Below are positions 1 through 12,400 of a stretch of 64,000 bases of DNA, piece after piece. A model generated the notes under the pieces. The model was not told where the DNA came from. It saw nothing but the letters and a program-made list of their open reading frames with translations, and searched no databases. The translations under genes were made by a program, and so were the position numbers. Positions within the stretch are counted from its first letter, which is position 1; the number at the start of each line of letters is the position of its first letter. Source of the DNA: Malachius bipustulatus (lineage: Eukaryota > Arthropoda > Insecta > Coleoptera > Melyridae); contig OU342634.1 in the NCBI GenBank assembly GCA_910589415.1, positions 27,091,144 through 27,155,143 of the forward strand, read 5' to 3'.

Positions 1-491
1 CTGTTCTGGGATTTCTTTACCCATTACGAGATTGTGAACAATCAAGGATTTATCAAATTGGCTGTTCGTAATCCTGATACGTTTTCTATAGGTCATTAAA
101 AACAAATATTCTGATTAGATCTACACTGCCATTAACTGAATTGAGCAGTTTCGGCATTACAACAACGCTTGAAACTACATGTTGTCAAATAGAGCTCACT
201 TACAATACAATAGTCAATAGTCGTTCCGCAAATGGCAGTCAATTTGCTCTGCAATTAAAACTAGGACAATTATAAAACAAACTAGTATCTGCATGCTCAG
301 GTATAAGTAATAAAAATCCTAATTCTTCCAGATAATACTGATCAAATCAAACACTTGCAGTAACTCGTTGGAAGGATACAAATTTAAGTGTTAATTATAT
401 TTAATGCAGATGACAACTAGCAGCGGTGGAGCAAGCGAAACTACAATGATCATTTCCCTAATGAAGAGATGACCCAACAATATTCAAGAGG
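1..491. other. 5' flank of the Rab3-GEF gene
   Basis: No convincing coding exon or recognisable repeat was seen. The segment directly precedes the first coding exon of the Rab3-GEF gene, so it probably contains 5' untranslated sequence or the promoter. No TATA box or other core promoter element can be pointed to with confidence. Confidence 0.4.
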
Positions 492-3400
492 ATGTCTTTA
501 GATGCAGAAAAGCAATTTCTTTGTCCAAGGTTGATAGACTATTTAGCTGTGGTCGGGGCCAAACCAAGCAATAATGCGTCTAGACCGAGTGGGAGTTCTT
601 CTATCCAGGTGAGGAAAAAAATTTGTTCAGACCTAAATGAATATGACTCCTGAAATTTCTAAGAAGGCGGCCATTTAAATATCGAATTGCTTAGACGCGA
701 TAAAAATAAAACACTTTACAGTATAAAAGCTATTTACATTAATCTCTGAAGTATAGATACTTCAAAGCTTTTATATAAAAGCACGTAAACCTTATTAAAG
801 CGTGAAAAGGTTTCAGTAATTGAAATGCTTTTTAACGTAATAAGGAAGACGTAGAGAATGAGAACATAATTTTTTTTTAAATTGAATAAATTATTCGTTA
901 TAGATATATTTTCTCAAACTGGGTGTTTCGGAACTCCAGAGACAAATTTCTTGAGTATATTCCTCATTCAAAAATTAAAGGAGAAGTTAATATTGTGATA
1001 TAGGTACTTAAGAGCTAGGATCGCATTATTATGATAAACAAATGATAAACTATGAGAGGTGAAGGGTTTCAAATGCAGTAGAACGATAACAAAACTTTAT
1101 TAGTGATATGTAAATAAAAAAGCGCCCAATACACCTTCTATGTTTGGCACACAAATTTCGTTGTCATAGTAAAAAAAAAAAATTGTCCACTACGATTTCA
1201 ATTATTAACAGGCGCCGGAATTACTACGACGCTACCCCCTCCAAGACCATAAAGACTTCCCAATGCCCCTGGACATGGTTTACTTCTGTCAACCTGAGGG
1301 CTGTTCTTCTGTCGGTCCCAGAAGAACGGCCGTCAAAGATGCTTCTTCGTTTGTCTTCACCCTCACTGACAAAGATTGCGGAAAAACCCGCTACGGAATC
1401 TGCGTCAATTTCTACAGACCCATCGAAAAGATCTCGTCAAGCGTTACTGTCTCCGGAAGAAGATCCAGCACCAACCTCAGAAGAGATTCCTGGAGAAAAA
1501 GCATGGAAAAGAGTTCTGACTCCGCATTTTCAAGGTAATTGCTGCAGGAGGAAAGGCTGGGGTGTTATCTAATCAAAGACTTGTAGCGATTATAGAAGCA
1601 GCAATATAGGACCGAGTGATTCAGAAAAAGACTTTCCAAGTAGAAGGGACTCTGAGGCCACCATGACGATGACAATTCCCCCTCCTAGACTTGGTGTTAC
1701 TGCTCCTTCCAACGATTCTGAAAGCGGTGGGAGCCATTCACCCTCCCCTAGGGCTAGTCGGCGTCGACAAGTAAATATTATTTAATTTTTGCTTTACTAA
1801 GCTTCAGCGGTGTATTTTTTTTCAGAGAATAAGAAATCACTCTCTGACGTCACTATGTCTTCTTTCACACCATCCGTTTTTTTCATTATTTAGGGAATGT
1901 TTGTTTATATTAAAGAAATTGATAGACGCTTGTAATGAATCTTCGAATCCAAGAAGAGTTGGTGGATCAAAGCAAGCTACGAGGTGAGACGGAATCTTTA
2001 TTTTTTTCTTATTAGGGCTTATAAAATTAAAACAAAATTGCAGCTCTGTTTGGAGTGTTTTCACTGGGGCAGCAGTAGAAGCCGCTTCCTCAATTATTCT
2101 TCACGATGTTAAAGAAATCGAGACTTGGATATTGAGGCTACTGTCCGCTCCTGTACCCATTCCGGGAAAAACTAGGTAATTATAGATTGAAATATATGAC
2201 AAAAAAATTTCCCTATTTCTTATTTACACTTTTATTCGAATTACAGAATAGAACTCGAAGTGCTTTCGCCAACCGTATACAACCCCTTAGTTTTTGCTCT
2301 GCCTAGTCACACAAGATTTAGTCTAGTTGATTTTCCTTTACATTTGCCTTTAGAGTTACTAGGTAAGTGTACTATGATATTTATGTAAATTTACTATCGA
2401 TGTTATTTGCGGTCTATTTTGTAAGATTTTCTTTGCCTGGAGGCATGATGGCTTAGCCACAAGTCATATTCTTAGCCATACCTACAATTAACACCAGAAG
2501 TTCTGGATAAAACTTCTTTGCTGAGCTTTTTGATTCAACGGGGATCAACCTCGCTCCCTAAGAATGCGGAAACAAAGATGGCGCCGGAAGGTTTAGACAA
2601 ATTTTGGCCGTAAATGACATCGTTAGAAACGTAATTTTGTCGCCGTTAACAACTTTCTAATGTTTAAGGTGTTGAAACATGTCTCAAAGTGTTAACAATA
2701 ATTCTGCTAGAAAACAAGGTTGTCTTTCAGTCAAGAGATTATAACGCTCTTTGTATGTCTGTGATGGCGTTTGTAACTATGATTTATCCATTAGAGTACA
2801 TGTTCCCTGTTATTCCCTTGTTGCCTACCTGTATGAACTGTGCAGAACAAGTAAGTCCGTTTACTTGATCTCTTCGACGATAGATTGATTGTAATTTTTT
2901 TACAGCTTCTTCTTGCACCTACGCCTTTTGTGATTGGTCTCCCCGCCAGTTTTTTAATGTACAAAAAAAATTTCAGGTAGGTAATCTCAGATAGTCGCCT
3001 ATATCTTAGTCGATTCTAAAATATGTGAGTTTCAGACTTCCCGACGATGTATATTTGGTAGATTTAGACTCAAGTAAGCTCTCTTCATGCTACGAAGTAC
3101 CTCCGCTACCTGAACCTGAAGGTACTATACTGAAAAATCATCTGAAACAGGTCAGTATATCTACGTACCAGTTCAAGAATTTTTGAGATTTACTACTATT
3201 TTCTAATGTCATATTCACACTTCAAATATTTCATATTTGTTCTCTTTCTATGCCACGACACGAATACTATTAAATGTGTTTATAAATTTTGTATATTTCT
3301 TATGTATTGATATTCAAAGTTTTTTTGTCTCTCGCTTTACTTCAGGCTATGCAACTTATGGATCAAGTTGGCACAGGAGTAAATATTTCTTTCTATTGCA

Positions 3401-6400
3401 TTCTAGTCAGTACTTGCTTCTTATTTTTTTGTGTCTATGATTGATTATTATACCTATAATGTGATCCCAAAGAAACAATAACTCTGATCAATTTGAAACT
3501 TTCTTTTAGATCACAGCTGTTGAAATATCTAATCAATTTTTGCATTAGTTTTATATCTCACAATAGTAGTTAGACCAGCATGCTTAAAGGCATTGGCAAC
3601 TTAAGAAACAACTTTTCTTCTATCAATTCTCATGAGCTGCTTGATGGCAGTGGTAAAAACGACACTTCGATATCTGCTTCTTGCCTGTGACGTCATATCA
3701 ATCGTGACTGTTTCGTGCAAGTTTCGTGCAAGCCGGCCGTTTTGAAATCAAAGTGAAAACAAAATGTTATTTAGGTTATCTCGCAGATTTTCAAAAAAAT
3801 TTCAATGAAGTCGGTGAGTTTTCGCAAGTCAAAAAGCGTGTTTTTTGACCGCGGTGGTTGCAATAAGATCGCGCAGGTACCTCTGCGGGTAGGTAAGAAA
3901 AAGGTCTGGCCGCCTGCAAAGTTTAATCGAAACTGACATCATCGCCTGTCATTTCTAAGCTGTCAAACTTTGAAAATTCGGCGAGTGTAATGTACCGCGG
4001 CTGTTGTGACGTGCGAATTCCAACTTCAGCAGCCCTTAACTCGCTTAATTAACATCGTAGCAAACTCGAATAAAAACCTACCTGCATTCATAAAAATATA
4101 AAGTAAGTTGCCAATGCCTTTAAAAATTATTAATTTTATAATTTTATCTTCGCATAATTGCTTGCATGTCTTAACTTTCTAAATGGCTTCATATCTAAGA
4201 AATGCCCAGTATAATTTTCCGATTTGTAGCTCAAAGTAATTAAACCTAATTTTCTAAAGGCTATGGGTAGTTTAACAACACCAAGTGCTTCATCAGGGCC
4301 GCTTCAACCGTCAAGGAGAGAAAGCGTAACTTCTTCAAACACGCTTAGGTAAATTTAGGGAGACTTGTAAAAATTCCAGGTAACAATATCAATGTTATAG
4401 TGTAACAAAAACAAAAGGAGATATCACCCCGTCTCCAGTATCATCTCCTCATTCCCCCGGAGCCTCAGGATTTAATCAGAGATTATCCTCACAGCATGGA
4501 GGAGGGACGCCTCAACAAAAACCCCCTACTTCGGCGCAATCCACGACGAATACCACCGCTTTTAATCCGTTTATATACGGAAACGACGTAGATTCAGTCG
4601 ATGTCGCTACAAGAGTTGCAATGGTAAATAATTATAAATAATAAATAAATATTTATTTCTAAAAATTACTATTGTTTATACGATTTATAGGTACGATTTT
4701 TCAACTCCCAGAATCTCTTGGCCAATTTTTCAGAGCACACTAGAACTTTAAGACTGTACCCAAGACCTGTAGTAGCTCTTCAAATAAATAGTTTCCTGAG
4801 ATCCAGAACGAGATCATCGCAATTTTTGAACAGATTCGCTAGAACCCAAGCGGTTGAATTCCTAGCCGAGTGGTCACTCACACCAACAAACGTAGCCTTC
4901 CAGAGAGTCCACACGGGAGTTTTAGACCCGTCCCAGATAGGAGATAAGCCGAAATGGTACGTTCATCAACTCGAACCGATAAAATTCAGAGTATGGGACG
5001 ACGGTAGCTCTTTAAACGGTGCTTTGAGGAGTTTGCAAACGCAAGAAAACCAACCAACTGACGAAAGTGGATCGGACTCGGATGACGCTGACACCACCAG
5101 TTCCAGTTTCTCGTCTCTGAGCGATTTCGTCTCCGAGATGGCTTCCTCTGATCTTTCTCCCGGCTACTCTTCTACTCAGGAACTCAGGAAATTATCCGCG
5201 CAGAATTTATCGTTTTCTTCAAACGTGGATGTCGATCTGGTTTATAAGCCACCCTCAGAACTTCAGTATCCTGACGGCGAAATTCCAAAAGATAGACCGG
5301 ACTCCGCCCAAAGCTCCTCCAGCACGGAATCCGATTTGAGCTCACCTACGTTCAACAGAGACTCTGAACTGGATTTCGGGAAGGAAAAGAAACAGTCAAG
5401 TGATGTAAAGGAAGAATTCGTGGAAAATGAGTCAGATTCAAATTCCACGACTACTCCCAAGACGATCCTAAGCTCCACGACAATAAAACCGGAATCGTCA
5501 ACGGGGAGTACTGCCAGTGACACTGATCGGCCGACCACTCCGAGGAAAGGAAGAAAATCTCTTACACCGGTACGTATGATCGGTTACTTGATTTTTTATT
5601 AGCATGCTTTTTGGAGACACTTTTAAGCTTTTGTGATTGTTTTTGTATTGTCTAGGTACCACCCATAGCACCTTGTTTGCAAAAACAACCAAGTGTAGGT
5701 AACGTATTAGCTAGAACTTCGAGTTTCGGTTCGGGTAACGGTAGTCCGATCCCATCGTCAGCTGGTAGTTCCGGGAGTAGTGGCGTACACAGGCAAGGTT
5801 CTCAGGGATCGATCTTTGAACAGTTCGCTTCTCAAGCGAAAGAACTGGTCAAGGAAACGACGAGACAGAGTAGTCAGGACGGACTACTCGCACAAATGGA
5901 TAAGGTGTTTATTTTGTACTTCTGTACTACCACTGCACACTGTTATTTTTTATATATTACACGCCCACAACACAATTTCCACTCTTGATTAAGAATATTT
6001 CGCTTCCTAAACAATTTCAGATCGTTTTGATTATTTTGAACTTGCTGCCGCAAATAAATTGACTAAATCAAGTTGTACTTTCAGCTTAAGGTACAAGCTA
6101 AGGAAAAATTCACTGAAGCTGAAGAAAGTCAATTTTTCGCCCCCTTTGATAAGGTAAATAATTTTTATTTCATTTATTTTAATTATAATTCCTCGTGTTA
6201 TTATTAGTTGACGAGTCACGCTAAGAAAGCAGCCGAGGAAGCCAGTAAAAGTGTTCAAGAAGCAAGTAAAACAGCCACTGCAGCAGGTAAAAACACTTTA
6301 GAAGATTTAACGTACGTAGGAAAATCCACGATCGGAGATCTCACAAAAAGTGCGAAAGAAGTCGCAAAGAAGGGTTTATTACGGGTAAAAATTAATAAAT

Positions 6401-9400
6401 TATAACCCAGGTAGCAGAGAGAGACGTGATAATAACGTCACATTTAGGTGATAATAGCTTGCTGACGTCAGCAACCTGATATCTCACTTAATACAAAACA
6501 CCCAATATATGAGACGTCAAAAAACATAAACTGACCTTTATTTTCCAACGTCACTCCAGTAATTAACGTCACATAATAACGAAATTCGGATTTTTTTTAA
6601 TACTTGTCGTTCATCGTACATGGAATGAAAAATGTTGGAAGTTTTTGACGTGATTTTTACGTGAATAAATAATTCGTCAATTTGTGACATTTCTTCGTCA
6701 TTACAACGCCAATATCATCAAAAGGTGACGTTAAGTTGACGTTGCGCTGCTACCTGGGAACTCCCTCATCGTAAATTAACTCACTGAATCTTTCAGGGTG
6801 ATTCTTTCTCGAAATCAGATAGCAGACGAGAATCCACCAGCAGCTCTACTTCCATAGTGGCAACGTCGGGTAGTTTAATTCCCGGGGCCGGAAGGGATTT
6901 TTTCTCGAACATAAGCTCCGATTTGAATGGTATTGCAGCGAGTACCACCAGCATGTTTTCGGATTTCTTCGGTACGAAGAAAGAACCTCAGAAGCAAATA
7001 GAGCAGCCTCGCAGACAAGAGAAGCCGAAAGACAGCAAAAGTGGTATGTTTGGTCCCTTCCCTAGAGGTCCCAAAGGTCTCGCTGAGAAGAGTCCCCTAA
7101 TCAAGCACGCTCCTAGAAAACAGGAAGACGTCCAGAGAAGACAGTCCATCGATAGATCGGCCTCCAACAGCGAGAATCAGATGTTCTTGAAAGATGTAAT
7201 TGTAATTTGAATAGTGAGAGTCTTATTTTTAAATTTATTGAATTTGTAGGTAGTCAATCAAGTTCTGGATGGAGAAGGTGTCGGTTGGTTGAAGCTAAAC
7301 AGACTAAAGAAGCTGATGGAAGACGAATCGTATAGAAACTTCGTTCTGAGCAAACTCAATAAAACTCTTGACAAGAAAATTTCTCCTGATGATCACATTG
7401 ACGATGTGGTAATTTATGATTTTTTTCCATGGTTAAACCTCCTTGGCTACATTTAATTTTTTAGTGCGTCTCTAAACCGGTTTGGAAAGGAATGCTTAAA
7501 GTACTTCAAGCTTGCGTTCATGGACTAGAAGTCACTTACAGCAACTATGGACTCGGTGGAATGGCTTCAGCGTTCCAATTGCATGAAGTTGCTCACACCC
7601 ATTATTGGACCAAAGATTTATCCGATAGTTCCATGACAGACATCACACAGGTGAGATCAAATGTTTACCCAGATTTCTAAAGCTAACTTAACACGTCTCA
7701 GAGCTCAAGTCCCAAGTCGCCGCAAAGTCCCAGATCTTCAATTCAGCTCGACTGGGATAGTTCCAGGAAATCGTCACACACAGGTTTGTAGACTCTAAAT
7801 ATAACGTAAAATAAAAATAATTACAAATTGTGATAAACAGAGAGTGCTCCAGAAGTCAGATTAACGCAAGATGACGACTCCGAGGCTGACATTCAACAGT
7901 CTACAGCTGAAATATTCAAAGACATGATCAACCAAAAGAAGAACATGCTACTTAGCAAACTCACCTCGTTTGATTCAGATGTAAGATATCAAAATTCTGT
8001 TTAAAAAATGCATGCTTACCTTGCGATCGTGATAAAAAGCATTTGTTCAAGTAGATTGTGAAGTAGTTTGCTTTTAAGAAGAAGAAAAACTTATTTAGAG
8101 AGCAAGTGACGACAGAAAAACCATTTTCTTCTTCTCAGGCTTGCAATTTTACTTTTACTTAAAAAGCATCCCTTCACAGAAATTATCGGTCATAAAATTA
8201 AATAATATTACCTTTCTTATTAATGAGTGGTTGACTCATTTACAGGGTAATTTACTTTTCAATGCTTTCTACTCGCTTTAGCTTTATTAAAGCTTCATTT
8301 GAGTAGGTTTTGGGAGGTACCATGAATGAAATATAATTTATTAGCGTTCAAAAAGATTTCATTGGGTCAAAACGTCGCTATAAAGAAAAGGGTCAATCTA
8401 AGTCATCTCCGTATAGTGTACGTAAAAGGGACAATATTTAATATTTAATAAGGACGATTCTTCTAATTAAGGGGATTCCTATTTGTTCAGCTCACAAATA
8501 GGGCGAAATGCGATCAACTAAGTAATCTCCCCAGTCTAAGGCAATTAGGGTCAACACAGTCACGCCGAGTGCATTCAAATCAACGGGGCTTTATAGTTAT
8601 ACATGATGTTCATCTCACAAATGGAAGCTGTAGGGGGTTCAATCGAATCAACACGTCGATCTAGGTAGCCTAGGTCAAGGAACAATAATACCTAATGAGT
8701 CATCTCCTCACTAGGGGTGATGAATACTCTAGCTAAATTAGCTGAAGCTCAGCAGGATTATTTCTCAATTGTAAACTGCAAAAGGTGTATTTCATTCATG
8801 ATTATCACTCCTTAAATAAGTTTATTCTATAATTGCTTTTATCTATAATTCCGTCTGTTATTAACAACTTTTTTCAATCGACTGAGTATTATTAATGTTA
8901 AATGTTAAGACCAATTAACCCTTTGGTCAAACTGACGCTATTGTAGATCGTTAATTACCATAATTTCGGTGTGGGAAAATGTCAACTTACCAGAAGCGAA
9001 GCACTTTCTAAGACTTTCTATGAATCTGCCTGGACTGAAGCATGTAGTCCTGTACGTCTCTGGGTAGTTCCCCCGCTGATACCCATGTTTGATGTTTCTT
9101 GTCGTGTGGCAGGCTGAGGGCACGATGCATGGATCAGGGGGAACCTTGTCACCTTCCGGAGGGTCTATAACTACAGGACCGGCCTGCGGACTGAACAGAG
9201 GAGGGAATCAAGCGTCTTTCAGATCCACGGTCTCTGACACTGAAGTCGAAACCCTGCAGGTCAGTAGTTAGTACTCTGCTTGGCTTTTAATATCGCATCA
9301 TATAAGCTTGTGTGATTATTTTTAGTTAAATGGTTAATTTAGATTGTTCCTTTTATTATTTTTATGATCAATTGTTGCCACGATGATTTAAAAAAATCCT

Positions 9401-12400
9401 GGCAGGATTCTTTTTTCTTTTCATCAATAATAATCCAATCCAATAATGTTACTCAAGTCTTCGCTGATCTCGCTAACTTTTTCGTTGTTGTAAATAATTC
9501 TAAATTATTGTTGTTGTAAATATTATTAAGTTGTTTTGTAAATATTTTTTGTAATTAGCATACCTGAGAACTCATAAATGTCTGAAGTGTGGCTATAATA
9601 ATTGTTTGTAATTAGTAGAAATAAATTGCTATTTATTTATAATAACCATTCAAAAATTTTAATTGGGATTCTCTACATTTATTTGCAGTTCCCGAAAGCA
9701 CCAAAGCAACGAACATCCAGTGTTTGGTCAAGTAAATCATCATTAAGTACAGGATTTCGGTACCACGGTGGTCATATGGTAAACACAATAACGTCGCCGT
9801 CACCTGATGCCACGAGGACGTACCTTTTCGAGGGCCTTATCGGTAAGGAAAGGTCGTCTCTCTGGGATCAAATGCAGTTTTGGGAGGACGCCTTCCTGGA
9901 TGCTGTCTCACAAGAGAGAGATATGATTGGGATGGACCAGGTAATAAATCCGCTCTCCATAAAAAGCAGATGAAATGAATAGCTTATTTGCAGGGACCTC
10001 GCGAAATGATGGAAAGGTATAAAGGTCTAAGTGACACGGAGAGGAAACGCTTAGAGCACGAGGAAGACAAACTTTTGGCCACTATGTTATACAATTTGAC
10101 AGCAATACATGTTATGTTAAATATAAATAAAACTGAAATAAAGAAAAAGATACGTAGGCTATTAGGAAAAAGTCATATCGGATTAGTTTATAGTCAAGAA
10201 GTTAATTTGCTCTTAGATCAATTAAATAATTTGGTGAGTATTTATTTCTATATGTTGACTAAAAAACATAAAATAATTTTTAATAGCAATTTTACTCTTT
10301 ACACACTTTACTATTATAGATCGAATGCACGCCCCATTTTTATTGTTTTAAGCCTTACAACTATATTTTCATAGCTATTAAAAATTATTTTACACTTTTT
10401 AATCTCTCTTAAAAAACGTGGTACTTATTATATTTAAAAAATATATTTATTTTGTATGTTTGTGAAATTTTGCAATCGATTTTTAATATTTTGATGGGAT
10501 TCTGATCACCTCTGTCGCTGAACATCATCTATAAATAGACGTTATTGCCATCTACCTTTTTTTATACCATATGGGACAAAATTTGTACCGCATACAGAAG
10601 CGAGTTAGTATAGTATTGTCATCCACGCCTGAGCTTTGTTTACTTTTTCAAGCCACTAGCTCTTCGAGAAGTTATTTTAGATTCGGTTGCAAGATTTGCA
10701 CAGACAGACAGGCCTGAAAGCTAGTTGATTCAAGCGTGTTAAAAAGAAGATCGATAAGAAACTTTTATTTTTTCAGAACGGAAATGATATAGACCTGAAA
10801 CCGTTAGGCTCAAGGCTTCTTCACCGGCAAAGTTTTACAGTCCATCAAGGAGTTGATTGTGCGGGTGAACTCAGATTCATGGAAGTTAGAGACGACGGAT
10901 TGGTGCTGAGATCACTAGCGGGAGTTATTGTTGAGCGTTGGTGGTTTGAACGATTAGTCAATATGACCTACAGTCCAAAAAATAAAGTGCTTTGTCTGTG
11001 GAGGAGAAACGGGCAGCAAACACAACTGCACAAATATTACACCAAAAAGGTAATATTGAATTTATCGGGAATTTTTTTTATTCAATCCCTACCATTGTTC
11101 TGCAAAATCATTCATCAAAACTTGCTGCATTTTCCATTATCCTTGTCCATATAAACTAATCTCTGGATCAAGCCGTTTGACAGAGACAGCTGAATTTTGG
11201 CATAAAGATCATGCCAAGTGCAGGTTTTTATGAAAAACAGCGAAACACATGTAATTTTTTTAGACAGCAATTATTTTTCAAATGCTTGGCAGAGTGTGAT
11301 TTGAAAAAAATTGTTTGATAATTTTTTAATTTGTATTTTCGTCAAGTTCAGGTCATATTCCCGACAATTCATAAGCTCTAAAAAAGATATGTATAAGTGC
11401 CATGCTGAATAACCATTGGACTGTCACATCGCAGACCGGGGTTTCCTTTTTCTTATTTTTTTACTCACGTACGTGTGATTATATTGCCGCTTAGTCGTAA
11501 AATTTTTTGAATCATTTTTTAATTTGTATTTTGGTATGCTTAGGTCACTTTCTGAACAATTCACAAACTCTGAAACAGGAAGGTGTATCCATGCTGAATA
11601 ACCGACGGATTGTCACTCAACAGACTTTGGTTCGAGTCCCGCTAGGGGTCTAATCTTTTTTTATTAATTTTTGTTACTGAAAGCTTTTTCGTTAAATTCT
11701 CCATGTCGGCATTTTTTGTTGCAGTGCAAGCAGCTTTATTATTGCATAAAGGATGCAATGGAGAGGGGAGGAGTAGCGGGAACTGCTCCCGAGCTGGGCG
11801 GGGAGTTCCCAATCCAAGACATGAGTACAGGAGAAGGGGGACTACTTCAGGTTTGCATGGAAGGGGTCGGTTTGCTCTTTGAAAACAGCAAGGTATGTAT
11901 GAACCTACGTAAATGTTATTTCAATCTAATCATACAAACACTATCATGTAGAAGCTAAACATTTTAACCATCACGAGACTCAGCTTTGAAAGTTTGACTC
12001 TCGGTAAATGTAAAAAATGTGCTGAATCTTGTGAAAAAATCGATAAGAGTTATTCAATTTCGAAATCATCATGGTCTCTCTTTGAGGCGAGAGTCCTTTT
12101 TGGTGTTGAACATTTCTTGTATTTTATTATTATTGTGGGTGCGCTATGATATTTGTGCATTTGTCAGCAAGGACCACTCAAAACCTTTCTATTTGCTCTG
12201 CCACTCGTTCGCCAAGTGTATTTTTGCATTTTATTTTTATTCGTTTGTATTTTGTTTTATTTAATGTTTTCTTTCATTTAAGCTAGCCGAGCTTTAGTTA
12301 AGCAAAGCCAGAGGAATACTTAACATTCTATACACTTAACATTTAGATTTTAAAGGGAGCGCCATAGAAGATTTTTCTCTTAGACTTTTCTCAAAGAAAA

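Noticed and set aside
1144..1572. 142-residue open frame overlapping Rab3-GEF exon 2 in another frame
   Set aside because: It crosses the intron boundary and is read out of frame with the conserved DENN sequence, so it is a shadow of the real exon.
5263..5538. Minus-strand open frame in the large Rab3-GEF exon
   Set aside because: It mirrors the Ser-rich coding exon on the other strand and matches nothing.
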